Source of the DNA: JAHDWY01 sp964632865
GTDB taxonomy: Bacteria; Hydrogenedentota; Hydrogenedentia; Hydrogenedentales; SLHB01
DNA: 8,295 nucleotides
Direction of reading: 5' to 3'
NCBI GenBank assembly: GCA_964632865.1
Contig: CAZWDH010000297.1
Coordinates: forward strand, 1 to 8,295
The notes under the pieces are model-generated. The model saw only the letters and a program-made list of their open reading frames with translations. It did no database searches and was not told the origin of the DNA. Of the stretch, positions 1-5,713 are shown one piece after another. The first letter of the stretch is position 1, and each line of letters starts with the position of its first letter. The position numbers and the translations under genes are program-made.

Positions 1-1
1 G

Positions 2-400
2 GTGCATGCAGAGATCGACGAAGGGCAAATCGGAGGCCTGTGTCCACGCCTGCCCATCGAAGCGATACACGCCTTCTGCGGCAAGCGCCCAAAGAGCGCC
101 ATCGAGAGTCGCTAAGTCTGTTACGCCGCTTGGGGAACCGGGGGTCATTTGCAGGACACCGTCGCCAAGGACATGAATCGCGCCGTCGACCACAGCGTAC
201 ACCACACCAAGGTGAACGGAAATACAGGTTACCGGCCCCGCGGTTTCGACCTTGAATCCATCTTCCTGCAGATAGACGTCGTCGGCGATGGGGACCCAAA
301 GCCGATCGCTATCCGCTGCTACGGCAAGAAACGTCCCAATAACTGACAAGAAAGCGACGATACAACAAGCCCGTCGTAAGACCGCACTGGGGAACCTCAT
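2..400 (-). CDS. Exported beta-propeller-like protein, C-terminus cut by the window edge
   Basis: An open frame starts at the ATG complementary to 398-400 and runs without a stop off the left edge, giving 133 residues. A strong SD (AAGGAG, 414-409) sits 8 bases before the ATG and fixes the start. Residues 1-29 form a signal peptide: Arg at 9-10, a hydrophobic core at about 11-28, and cleavage near AVA/AD. The mature part holds two related units about 36 residues apart (about 57-86 and 93-121). Each has a hydrophobic strand, then LGVVYAV or DGALWAL, then DGAIHVLGDG or EGVYRFDGQAW. This pattern is typical of beta-propeller blades such as those in two-component-regulator-propeller or Kelch-like proteins. 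I infer an exported protein with a propeller for binding or scaffolding. The ligand is unknown and the family is not firmly named. It is the last of three exported-protein genes on this strand. Confidence 0.72.
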   Translation of the reverse strand, partial: MRFPSAVLRRACCIVAFLSVIGTFLAVAADSDRLWVPIADDVYLQEDGFKVETAGPVTCISVHLGVVYAVVDGAIHVLGDGVLQMTPGSPSGVTDLATLDGALWALAAEGVYRFDGQAWTQASDLPFVDLCMH

Positions 401-419
401 GGCGCGTACTCCTTCGTCG

Positions 420-449
420 TATGCCTTTAACACTGCATCCACCGGCATA
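420..449 (-). promoter_or_regulatory. Leader hairpin just upstream of the SD of the propeller-like gene
   Basis: On the minus strand TATGCC (449-444) and GGCATA (425-420) form a perfect 6-bp inverted repeat with an 18-base loop. It ends 5 bases before the AAGGAG at 414-409. In the mRNA it would lie directly in front of the ribosome-binding site and could affect translation or stability. The pairing is seen in the sequence; the function is inferred. A 6-bp repeat at this spacing can also arise by chance. Confidence 0.3.
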
Positions 450-554
450 GAGAGTAGCAAATCCCGGCTCGCGAGTCATGAACGGGTCGTTGGCCACAGC
501 AAGTGACGAGCCACTGGGGAGCAGACCAGACAGAAGAAGCGGGCGAAGCGGGAC

Positions 555-574
555 CCCCCCGCGGCCCCGGGGGG
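555..574. repeat. C6/G6 hairpin left of the gap
   Basis: CCCCCC (555-560) and GGGGGG (569-574) can pair perfectly around an 8-base GC-rich loop. This is one of two such hairpins bracketing the N run. Such structures often stop polymerases and lower sequencing quality, which may explain the gap. Confidence 0.5.
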
Positions 575-617
575 TTAACAGGCGGCCGCTCGGGCGGGGT
601 GACAAATTAACACCCGA

Positions 618-627
618 NNNNNNNNNN
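618..627. other. Assembly gap (10 N)
   Basis: Ten consecutive N occupy 618-627. The round length suggests a scaffold placeholder, so the true distance between the two sides is unknown. Genes, a terminator or a promoter could be missing here. The left propeller-like gene and the DUF5666-like gene are therefore not proven to be adjacent in the genome. Confidence 0.98.
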
Positions 628-657
628 GCGCCTGGGGGGACACAACACAACACACCT

Positions 658-686
658 GGGGGGCCACGGGCACCGCGGCTCCCCCC
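658..686. repeat. G6/C6 hairpin right of the gap, possible terminator of the DUF5666-like gene
   Basis: GGGGGG (658-663) and CCCCCC (681-686) pair around a 17-base loop. On the minus strand the hairpin lies 36 bases beyond the stop of the DUF5666-like gene and is followed by a GT-rich tract (654-640) rather than a pure T tract. It could act as an intrinsic terminator. It could equally be a low-quality read-end artefact, because the 9-mer CCTGGGGGG occurs twice here (631-639 and 655-663). Confidence 0.3.
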
Positions 687-722
687 GCTTCTGATTACCG
701 TGCGAAGGCTCGGTCGATTTCC

Positions 723-1043
723 CTATTTCCCGACGTACTTCAGGTTGATGTGGTGCGCCCACAGAACGCCGGCATCATCGACGACACCGCACACAACGAC
801 GGTATCACCCACAGTCAGCGCGTCGAGTCCAACGACCGCATCACCACCTATCCAAATGACGGTCGTCGGTGTCACCTGCACCGTTACATCGCCGACGACG
901 AGCAGTTGCGCGTCAAGGTCAATACCGGCAATAACGCCTTCAACACGCGTCGCTTTTGCATTGGGGCTCGGGCCTGCTGCCACTGCTACTGAAGCGAATA
1001 CGAGCAGAACCGCCAAAGCCATCGATACTGCCTTTGTACCCAT
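723..1043 (-). CDS. Small exported DUF5666-like protein
   Basis: The product is 106 residues. The chosen ATG (1043-1041) has GAGG (1054-1051) 7 bases upstream and is followed at once by a signal peptide: Lys4, a hydrophobic core at 8-22, and cleavage near VAA/GP. A TTG 51 bases further upstream would put an Arg-rich tail in front of the signal peptide and has no better ribosome-binding site, so it is rejected. The mature part (about 33-103) resembles a single DUF5666 unit: VEGVIAGID, a strand ending LVVGDVTVQV, TTVIWIG, then LTVGDTVVVCG and DAGVLWAHHINL. That domain is a small beta-barrel-like fold found in exported proteins, often in tandem; here it occurs once. Its biochemical role is not established. 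It lies 153 bases downstream of another exported-protein gene on the same strand. Confidence is high that this is a gene and moderate for the family. Confidence 0.78.
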   Translation of the reverse strand: MGTKAVSMALAVLLVFASVAVAAGPSPNAKATRVEGVIAGIDLDAQLLVVGDVTVQVTPTTVIWIGGDAVVGLDALTVGDTVVVCGVVDDAGVLWAHHINLKYVGK

Positions 1044-1054
1044 ATCTGAACCTC

Positions 1055-1089
1055 GTTTGCTGCGGGAAAAACGGCGGAATCCCGCAAAC
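1055..1089 (-). promoter_or_regulatory. Leader stem-loop abutting the SD of the DUF5666-like gene
   Basis: In plus coordinates GTTTGC (1055-1060) pairs with GCAAAC (1084-1089), and GGGA (1064-1067) with TCCC (1080-1083). An alternative is a perfect 7-bp stem, TGCGGGA (1061-1067) with TCCCGCA (1080-1086). The two pairings compete for the same bases. The outer stem ends exactly next to the GAGG SD at 1054-1051. A role in translation control is inferred only. Confidence 0.35.
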
Positions 1090-1196
1090 CGCAAGTCCCC
1101 GATTCACACGCCCTTTGCTCCGCTCCACCGAATTCCCCGTCTTCACCGAGCAGGAATCAATGCATGCAACCTAGAAAGTGCTCCCCTCGGGATTCT

Positions 1197-1619
1197 CTAT
1201 TTTCCCGGAGGCGAAACGGGGGCCGCGAACACGGCGACGCGTACCACATCAGAACCGGAGAACGCTGCGCCTTCTTCCGTAAGACCGTAAAGGGTAAGCA
1301 CCACGGCTCCCAACGCTTGTACCTCAGGAAGGGACTCGACTTCGTCGGACGAGAACCGGGCCACCAGTTCGCCCCGGTCATCGGCCCAAGTCGCGACGGG
1401 CGATAGGCCGTTGAGGTCGACCGATCCAGTGTCGACAATGCTGTACGCGATTGCAGCATGGACCGTAATCTGGTTGGCCTGATCTGCGCCGATCAAGATG
1501 GTTGCGGGTGCGACCTGGACCTCGACTGCGGAAGTTTCGGCGAAAACCAGCGAACCTGACACCACGGTCAACAGGCAAACCAGGACACCGGCCATGCCAA
1601 TCAAGAACGAATTGCGCAT
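1197..1619 (-). CDS. Small exported beta-sandwich-like protein
   Basis: The product is 140 residues. The ATG at 1619-1617 has AAGGAG (1633-1628) 8 bases upstream and starts a clear signal peptide: Arg2, a hydrophobic core at 5-26, and cleavage near VFA/ET. A longer frame from 1790 would bury this signal behind 57 polar residues and lacks an SD, so it is not used. The mature part reads as an Ig-like beta-sandwich: VEVQVAPATIL, ITVHAAIA, SVDLNGLSP, TWADDRGELVARFS, VVLTLYGLTEEG and AFSGSDVVRV. The series ending in a G-x-T-x-(D/E)-G-x-x-F-x-G-S-D-x-(I/V)-R-V motif recurs at the ends of exported proteins of many environmental bacteria and archaea. I know it as a pattern and give no family name. 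It is divergent from the AraC-family gene and upstream of the DUF5666-like gene. The function is unknown, and it may be a stand-alone binding or structural module. Confidence 0.78.
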   Translation of the reverse strand: MRNSFLIGMAGVLVCLLTVVSGSLVFAETSAVEVQVAPATILIGADQANQITVHAAIAYSIVDTGSVDLNGLSPVATWADDRGELVARFSSDEVESLPEVQALGAVVLTLYGLTEEGAAFSGSDVVRVAVFAAPVSPPGK

Positions 1620-1627
1620 GAGGAATA

Positions 1628-1633
1628 CTCCTT
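1628..1633 (-). promoter_or_regulatory. SD of the beta-sandwich-like gene, in a small self-complementary element
   Basis: AAGGAG lies 8 bases before the ATG and decides the start. It lies within AGGAGTATTCCT on the minus strand, where AGGA can pair with TCCT, so the SD could be partly hidden. Confidence 0.6.
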
Positions 1634-1664
1634 TTGCTTTTGAAACCACACCACCTCGTGCATG

Positions 1665-1749
1665 ACCGATCCTCGCACCCACCAGCAGATCCGCCATACA
1701 CGTCTGCAGCCTTGCGTTTCGCGACTGTTCCGGCGATGCGGTGATCGGT
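1665..1749 (-). ncRNA. Structured leader RNA candidate (possible cis-regulatory element)
   Basis: Read on the minus strand, ACCGATC (1749-1743) pairs perfectly with GATCGGT (1671-1665). After a 2x2 internal loop (AC/AG), CGCA (1740-1737) pairs with TGCG (1677-1674), giving 11 closing pairs. Inside, GCAGA (1707-1703) pairs with TCTGC (1689-1685) around a 13-base loop. The element begins about 5 bases after the predicted transcription start (about 1754) and ends 32 bases before the SD of the exported-protein gene. The segment ACGCAAGGCT (1717-1708) recalls the core of c-di-GMP-I riboswitches. However, the GAAA tetraloop and GGG elements of that class are not found, so I do not assign a class. 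The pairing is seen; regulation is inferred. Confidence 0.4.
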
Positions 1750-1760
1750 TTGGCGTAAGA

Positions 1761-1789
1761 ATTGTACCCGGCAAAAACTGCTCTGGCCA
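1761..1789 (-). promoter_or_regulatory. Possible sigma70-type promoter for the beta-sandwich-like gene
   Basis: On the minus strand TGGCCA (1789-1784, 4/6 to TTGACA) lies 17 bases before TACAAT (1766-1761, 5/6 to TATAAT). Transcription would start near 1754 and give a leader of about 135 bases, which contains the structured element described at 1665-1749. Confidence 0.4.
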
Positions 1790-1835
1790 TGGATTTTTCT
1801 ATGAATTCGTGGACTCACCATTCCAAAGAATGCGG

Positions 1836-1841
1836 TATAAT
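1836..1841 (+). promoter_or_regulatory. -10 box (TATAAT) of the PocR/AraC regulator gene
   Basis: A perfect TATAAT lies 23 bases before the chosen ATG, so transcription would begin near 1848. No good -35 is found at 16-18 bases, the best being TGGACT at 1810-1815 with a 20-base spacer. This suggests a weak or activator-dependent promoter. The position also argues against the GTG at 1847 as a start, since it would lie at the 5' end of the mRNA without an SD. Confidence 0.55.
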
Positions 1842-1864
1842 TCATCGTGTGGGGGAGTGGGATC

Positions 1865-2899
1865 ATGTACGGTCCGCACGGTTCACCAGACTCGTACCGG
1901 AACTTCACTGACGGAATCCGGAAGAACCGTGCCCTGCGGGAACTCAACGAGTCCTCGCAACGATTGACAGGCCTCCACCTGCTCATCCTGGTCCGCATAG
2001 ATGACCGCATGGTCGAGGTTCATCCTGCCGGCAGCGACGAAGAGCTTCCTCCATTCTGCAAGGAGTTTCGAAGCACCCCACAGGGCAGGGACAAGTGCCT
2101 CACCTGCCGCTCTCTCATCGCGTTCGGCGCCTGTTACCGAGGCCGGATCGAGTTCGCCTGTCACGGCGGTCTCACCGTAATCGCCGCTCCTGCAATCCGG
2201 CACGACGGCTCATGGTCCAAACGGGCAGTCATTGTCGCGTGTGCATTCACGCACGAAGCCCGAGAACGGGGATGGTGTTCCGTGAGGGCGCTCGCGGCAC
2301 GTCTGGGCATCGACTTGCGAAATCTCAAGCGTGGCTACGACTCCTTTCCATCGTCTTCTGATGGGGCAAGAACCGTGACGCACGAGATTTGTGGGGTAGG
2401 TGCTGCTTTGGTTGGCGACCTGGAGGAACGATTCCTGGGCGATTTGAACGAGGACGCTCCGTCGTGCCAGGTTCAAGATGTCGACACCGTATGGCCGTCC
2501 GTCGGTCTGACTCGTGATCGATCCTATAGACCGAAGGGCGGCTCGGTCGGTTCTCTACTCGTGGAACATGTCATCGCCATGGTCAATCGCGACCCGTCCA
2601 TGCCCTTTCACGTCAGCAGCGTCGCCCAGGCCGCCCACGTTTCCCCAAACTATTTCTCCGCGATCTTCAGGAGACACACCGGGAAGACATTTGGTGAGTT
2701 TCTCACCGAACAACGTATCCTTCGCGCATGCGAACTGTTGCCGGATGTACGACTGACCGTAGGAGAAGTCTCACGCCGAGCGGGCTTCCGAGACCCCGCA
2801 TATTTCTCACGACGATTTAAGGAGGTCATGGGCAAATCGCCCACGGAGTGGCGAATAGACCCAACCGACGCCGACGCATTAGGTACCGTTGACCGCTGA
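1865..2899 (+). CDS. AraC-family transcriptional regulator with N-terminal PocR sensory domain
   Basis: The product is 344 residues. The ATG at 1865 is preceded by GGAG (1854-1857) at 7 bases; an in-frame GTG at 1847 has no SD. The N-terminal half (about 30-160) matches the PocR ligand-binding domain: FCKEFRSTPQG, then CLTC, then ACHGGLTVIAAPA. Cysteines lie at about 65, 78, 81, 90 and 99, with 65, 78 and 99 at family-typical positions. They could bind metal or act in redox sensing, which is inferred. The C-terminal part (about 231-331) is a complete AraC DNA-binding domain with two helix-turn-helix units (VSSVAQAAHVSPNYFSAIF and VGEVSRRAGFRDPAYFSRRF) and the closing KSPTEWR. PocR is the propanediol-utilisation regulator from which the domain is named, so the likely ligand is a small organic molecule. 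The gene reads toward the TPP-enzyme operon 125 bases downstream and is its probable regulator. It could also affect the divergent gene at 1619. Confidence 0.9.
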   Translation: MYGPHGSPDSYRNFTDGIRKNRALRELNESSQRLTGLHLLILVRIDDRMVEVHPAGSDEELPPFCKEFRSTPQGRDKCLTCRSLIAFGACYRGRIEFACHGGLTVIAAPAIRHDGSWSKRAVIVACAFTHEARERGWCSVRALAARLGIDLRNLKRGYDSFPSSSDGARTVTHEICGVGAALVGDLEERFLGDLNEDAPSCQVQDVDTVWPSVGLTRDRSYRPKGGSVGSLLVEHVIAMVNRDPSMPFHVSSVAQAAHVSPNYFSAIFRRHTGKTFGEFLTEQRILRACELLPDVRLTVGEVSRRAGFRDPAYFSRRFKEVMGKSPTEWRIDPTDADALGTVDR

Positions 2900-2959
2900 G
2901 GCCGCTTTCGCCGCGCCACCGGATTTCCCGAATCTAGGAATGGGAGGGTCTGGGGCCGC

Positions 2960-2988
2960 TTGACAGGCTTCCCGCAATCGCGCAGAAT
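2960..2988 (+). promoter_or_regulatory. Sigma70-type promoter of the TPP enzyme-transporter-epimerase operon
   Basis: A perfect -35 TTGACA (2960-2965) is followed after exactly 17 bases by CAGAAT (2983-2988, 4/6 to TATAAT). The start would be near 2995, about 30 bases before the ATG at 3025. The weak -10 with a good -35 would allow regulation by the upstream AraC-type protein. A possible operator half-pair TTCC...GGAA lies at 2925-2928/2937-2940, but no convincing AraC-type direct repeat is visible. Confidence 0.55.
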
Positions 2989-3024
2989 TCCGGTTCATTC
3001 TTCTACCGCAGTCAGGGGGCCGTA

Positions 3025-4776
3025 ATGGACAAAATGACCGGTGGTGAAGTGATCGCGCGTATGCTGCGCCTGGAAAGCGTGGAGAAGGTGTTCGGGATCA
3101 TCGACGGCACCTACTTCGGGTTGTATTCGTCCCTGGGCAAGTACGGAATCGACCTCATCACGCCGCGTCATGAAACTTGCGCCGCGCATATGGCCGGCGC
3201 CTACGCGCGCCTGACGGGTAAGCTCGGCGTCTGCATCGCCAGCAACGGTCCCGGCGTCGCGAACATCCTTCCGGGCGTGGCTGTCGAGAACGGGGAAGGC
3301 AATCGCGTGCTGCTCATCACGAGCACGCGGCGTGTGGGCATCGGCTATCCCGATCGCGGGGGCACCTACCAGTACTTCAACCAGGTTGGCGCGATTAAAC
3401 CCATGTCCAAATGGAGCGGCGCCGTCCCGTCGTTCGACCGCTTGCCGGAACTCATGCGCCGCGCGTTTCGCTATTCCTTCAGCGGACGCCCTGGGGTCGT
3501 TCATGTGGACGTACCCGAAGACATCATGAACGGAAAGAACGGCGCGGAAGGGTTGCTGGAGCCGGATGCCTATCGGAGGACGGCACCGATCGTGCCGGAC
3601 CCCCATCAGGTCCGCGCTGCTGCCGACCTGTTGACCGCGGCCGAACTGCCGCTGATTCACGCGGGGAGCGGCGTGATTCACGCGGACGCCTTCGACGAAT
3701 TGCGGCTCGTGGCGGAGATGCTGCACAGTCCGGTCACGACGAGTTGGGCTGCGCGCGGCGCGTTTCCCGAAAACAACGATCGCGCGATACCCATGCTCTA
3801 CGTTTCCCTCAACAATCAAGTGCGCAACGATGCGGACGTGGTTCTCGGTTTGGGATCGCGATTCGGCGAGACCGACTGGTGGGGCAAAGCGCCAAATTGG
3901 CGATCTCCGGCGCAGCAGAAGCTCATTCAAGTCGACGTGGATGACGAGATCCTGGGACTGAACAAACCCACCGCGCTCGCTATTCTTGGGGACGTGAAGC
4001 TTTTTCTGAAGGCGCTCGTGCCACTGCTGGCGGAACGCAAGCAGAAGATGAAATTTGACCATCGCCGAGGCCTTGTTCAGCGATACCTGACGGAGCGGAG
4101 GAATCAGCGCCAGAAACTCGACCGCTCATTGAGTGAAGAAGGGCCATTAATGAACACGGCCCACGTGGCGCGCACCTGCGAGAAGTTCTTCGAGGACGAT
4201 GCGATCTGCGTCATCGATGGGGGGAACACCGCCATCTGGGCTCACTTCTTCCGCGAGGTCAGGCACCCTAATACCATCCTCCAAACCGCGAAGTTCGGCA
4301 TGCTGGGCGCAGGCATCGCCCAAGCGTTGGGAGCCAAAATCGCCTTCCCCAACCGGCAGGTCTACTGCATCATCGGCGACGGCGCCATGGGGTTCCATCC
4401 GCAGGAGATCGAGACGGCCGTGCGCAACGACTTGCGCGTCATCTATCTTGTGTGTTGCGACAAGCAGTGGGGCATGGTCAAGATGAATCAGCAGTTCGCC
4501 TTGCGGCCCATCAAAACCATGTTCGCCAAGACGCTTGGACCGGACGAGACCATCAATGCGGACCTCGGTGAGATTCAATGGGACAAGCTTGCGGAAAGCA
4601 TGGGCGCTCATGGCGAGCGCGTATCGCAACCGGAAGAGCTTCGGGCCGCGATGCAACGGGCGCAGGAGTCCGGACGATGCGCCGTGATCCATGTCGATGT
4701 CGATCCGGTCAAGCACATGTGGGCGCCAAACCTGCTCGACTTCAAAAAGATGCACCAAGAACCCAAGGGGAAGTAA
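3025..4776 (+). CDS. Thiamine diphosphate-dependent enzyme (acetolactate synthase/benzoylformate decarboxylase-like)
   Basis: The product is 583 residues, the usual length for three-domain TPP enzymes of the IlvB type. Domain order: N-terminal pyrimidine-binding domain (about 1-170) with the catalytic glutamate in RHETCAAHMAGAYAR (Glu50) and NGPGVAN; central domain (about 190-335) with PLIHAGSG, SPVTTSWAARGAFPE and DVVLGLGSRFGE; C-terminal pyrophosphate-binding domain (about 375-562) with DGGNTAIW, KFGMLGAGIAQALGAK and IIGDGAMGF (GDG at 451-453). Where most relatives have the Mg-binding Asn-Asn about 25 residues after GDG, this protein has Cys478-Asp479 in VCCDKQWGM. The ATG has AGGGGG (3014-3019) 5 bases upstream. 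Such enzymes cleave or ligate 2-oxo or 2-hydroxy acids through a thiamine-bound carbanion in the cytoplasm. No small ALS regulatory subunit lies beside it, and the context (regulator, transporter, dehydrogenase) suggests catabolism rather than branched-chain amino acid synthesis. The substrate is unknown. Confidence 0.88.
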   Translation: MDKMTGGEVIARMLRLESVEKVFGIIDGTYFGLYSSLGKYGIDLITPRHETCAAHMAGAYARLTGKLGVCIASNGPGVANILPGVAVENGEGNRVLLITSTRRVGIGYPDRGGTYQYFNQVGAIKPMSKWSGAVPSFDRLPELMRRAFRYSFSGRPGVVHVDVPEDIMNGKNGAEGLLEPDAYRRTAPIVPDPHQVRAAADLLTAAELPLIHAGSGVIHADAFDELRLVAEMLHSPVTTSWAARGAFPENNDRAIPMLYVSLNNQVRNDADVVLGLGSRFGETDWWGKAPNWRSPAQQKLIQVDVDDEILGLNKPTALAILGDVKLFLKALVPLLAERKQKMKFDHRRGLVQRYLTERRNQRQKLDRSLSEEGPLMNTAHVARTCEKFFEDDAICVIDGGNTAIWAHFFREVRHPNTILQTAKFGMLGAGIAQALGAKIAFPNRQVYCIIGDGAMGFHPQEIETAVRNDLRVIYLVCCDKQWGMVKMNQQFALRPIKTMFAKTLGPDETINADLGEIQWDKLAESMGAHGERVSQPEELRAAMQRAQESGRCAVIHVDVDPVKHMWAPNLLDFKKMHQEPKGK

Positions 4777-4795
4777 GCACGCCCGATGATTGCCC

Positions 4796-5713
4796 ATGCC
4801 CATTGACGACGTTCGCCTGAACTTCGATCCGGGAAACGTGTGGCTGGTCAATCTGGTCCTGGCCATCATCATGTTTGGCGTCGCGCTGGACTTGAAGGTC
4901 GACGACTTTCGCCGTGTGCTGCATGCGCCGAAAGCGCCGCTGTTGGGACTGATCGCGCAGTTCCTCCTCTTCCCCGCGCTCACCTATCTGCTTACGCTCA
5001 TATTGCGACCCGCGCCGAGCGTGGCGTTGGGCATGATACTCATCGCCGCGTGCCCCGGCGGCAACATGTCGAACTTCGTGACCCACATGGCGCGCGGCAA
5101 CACGGCTCTGTCCGTCAGCATGACAGCGCTCTCTTCGCTCGTCGCAATCGTGATGACACCGCTAAACCTCTCCTTCTGGGGCAGCCTGAATCCCGACACG
5201 GCCGTCTTGCTCCATCGCGTCCGGTTGAATCCTGGCGACGTATTGATCACCGTGTTGTTCATACTCGGCCTTCCGCTTGTCGCAGGAGTCACCGTGGCAC
5301 AACGATTCCCACAATGGGCAAGCATCATGCACAAGCCCTTCAAATACCTTTCCGTCGCATTCCTTCTTGGAATCATAGCGGTGGCCTTCGCGGGCAACTA
5401 TGGCGTATTCATTTCCAACGCGGGAGTCGTACTCGGCGCGGTTGTTCCACACAACGCGATCGCCTTACTGTCCGGTTTCATCATAGGCTGCGCCATGCGC
5501 CTTCCTAACCGCGACGTCCGCGCGCTGACCGTGGAGGTCGGCATTCAGAACTCGGCGCTCGGACTCACGCTCATCTTTGCATTCTTCCCCGATCTGGGCG
5601 GCATGGCGCTCGTGGCCGGCGGTTGGGGACTCTGGCACATCGCCGCAGGCCTCAGCCTGGCAGCTCTGTGGTCCCGATTTACGCCTTCCACAGAAGCACC
5701 GGAGGTCGGATGA
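4796..5713 (+). CDS. Bile acid:sodium symporter (BASS/SBF) family transporter
   Basis: The product is 305 residues, of usual family length, with about nine or ten hydrophobic segments starting near residues 15, 48, 74, 104, 148, 185, 206, 220, 254 and 270. Two family signatures are clear. CPGGNMSNFVTHMARGN (86-102) is the crossover motif. EVGIQNSALG (247-256) holds Glu and Gln that bind sodium in characterised relatives. There is no Sec-cleavable signal, and the protein would sit in the inner membrane. Known bacterial members import pantoate, pyruvate and other organic anions as well as bile acids, so the name does not imply a bile acid here. It starts 19 bases after the TPP-enzyme stop. The start is uncertain: TTG at 4790 and ATG at 4796 are in frame, and neither has a good SD, so translational coupling is likely. 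The ATG was chosen. The stop overlaps the next gene. Confidence 0.88.
   Translation: MPIDDVRLNFDPGNVWLVNLVLAIIMFGVALDLKVDDFRRVLHAPKAPLLGLIAQFLLFPALTYLLTLILRPAPSVALGMILIAACPGGNMSNFVTHMARGNTALSVSMTALSSLVAIVMTPLNLSFWGSLNPDTAVLLHRVRLNPGDVLITVLFILGLPLVAGVTVAQRFPQWASIMHKPFKYLSVAFLLGIIAVAFAGNYGVFISNAGVVLGAVVPHNAIALLSGFIIGCAMRLPNRDVRALTVEVGIQNSALGLTLIFAFFPDLGGMALVAGGWGLWHIAAGLSLAALWSRFTPSTEAPEVG
5701..5705 (+). promoter_or_regulatory. SD of the epimerase gene inside the transporter gene
   Basis: GGAGG lies 4 bases before the ATG at 5710, within the last codons of the transporter gene. Together with the ATGA overlap (5710-5713) this decides the start and argues against an upstream in-frame ATG at 5623, which would read 29 residues that belong to the transporter in another frame. 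Confidence 0.65.

Larger units (their letters stand above)
401..722. other. 322-base non-coding stretch between two minus-strand genes, low-trust sequence around a gap
   Basis: No convincing gene was found on either strand. Frames crossing this region read through the N run and G/C homopolymers and resemble no protein family. Positions 401-449 hold the SD and leader hairpin of the left gene. An 8-bp palindrome CTCGCGAG lies at 468-475. From about 550 to 690 the composition becomes abnormal, with runs of six or seven G or C and a CA-rich stretch at 640-654, so base calls there should be treated with caution. A promoter for the left gene may lie at about 450-500, but no clear -35/-10 pair was found. 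Confidence 0.6.

Noticed and set aside
478..1290. Long plus-strand open frame of 270 codons across the gap
   Set aside because: It reads through the N run and G/C homopolymers, is rich in Pro, Thr, Ser and Arg, resembles no family, and lies antisense to the well-supported DUF5666-like gene.
1620..1790. N-terminal extension of the beta-sandwich-like protein from 1790
   Set aside because: It would place 57 residues before a clear signal peptide, and the ATG at 1619 has a strong SD. The region instead looks like a promoter and structured leader.
1847..1864. GTG start for the AraC-family regulator
   Set aside because: There is no SD before it, and the TATAAT at 1836-1841 would start transcription at about that position. 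The ATG at 1865 has GGAG at 7 bases.
2995..4062. Minus-strand open frame of 355 codons antisense to the TPP enzyme
   Set aside because: It is a mirror of a strongly supported gene, His/Arg-rich, and has no recognisable domain. Long antisense frames are expected at this GC content.
5623..5709. Longer start for the epimerase gene at 5623
   Set aside because: The extra 29 residues lie inside the transporter gene in another frame and lack Rossmann-fold features. The ATG at 5710 has GGAGG and an ATGA overlap.
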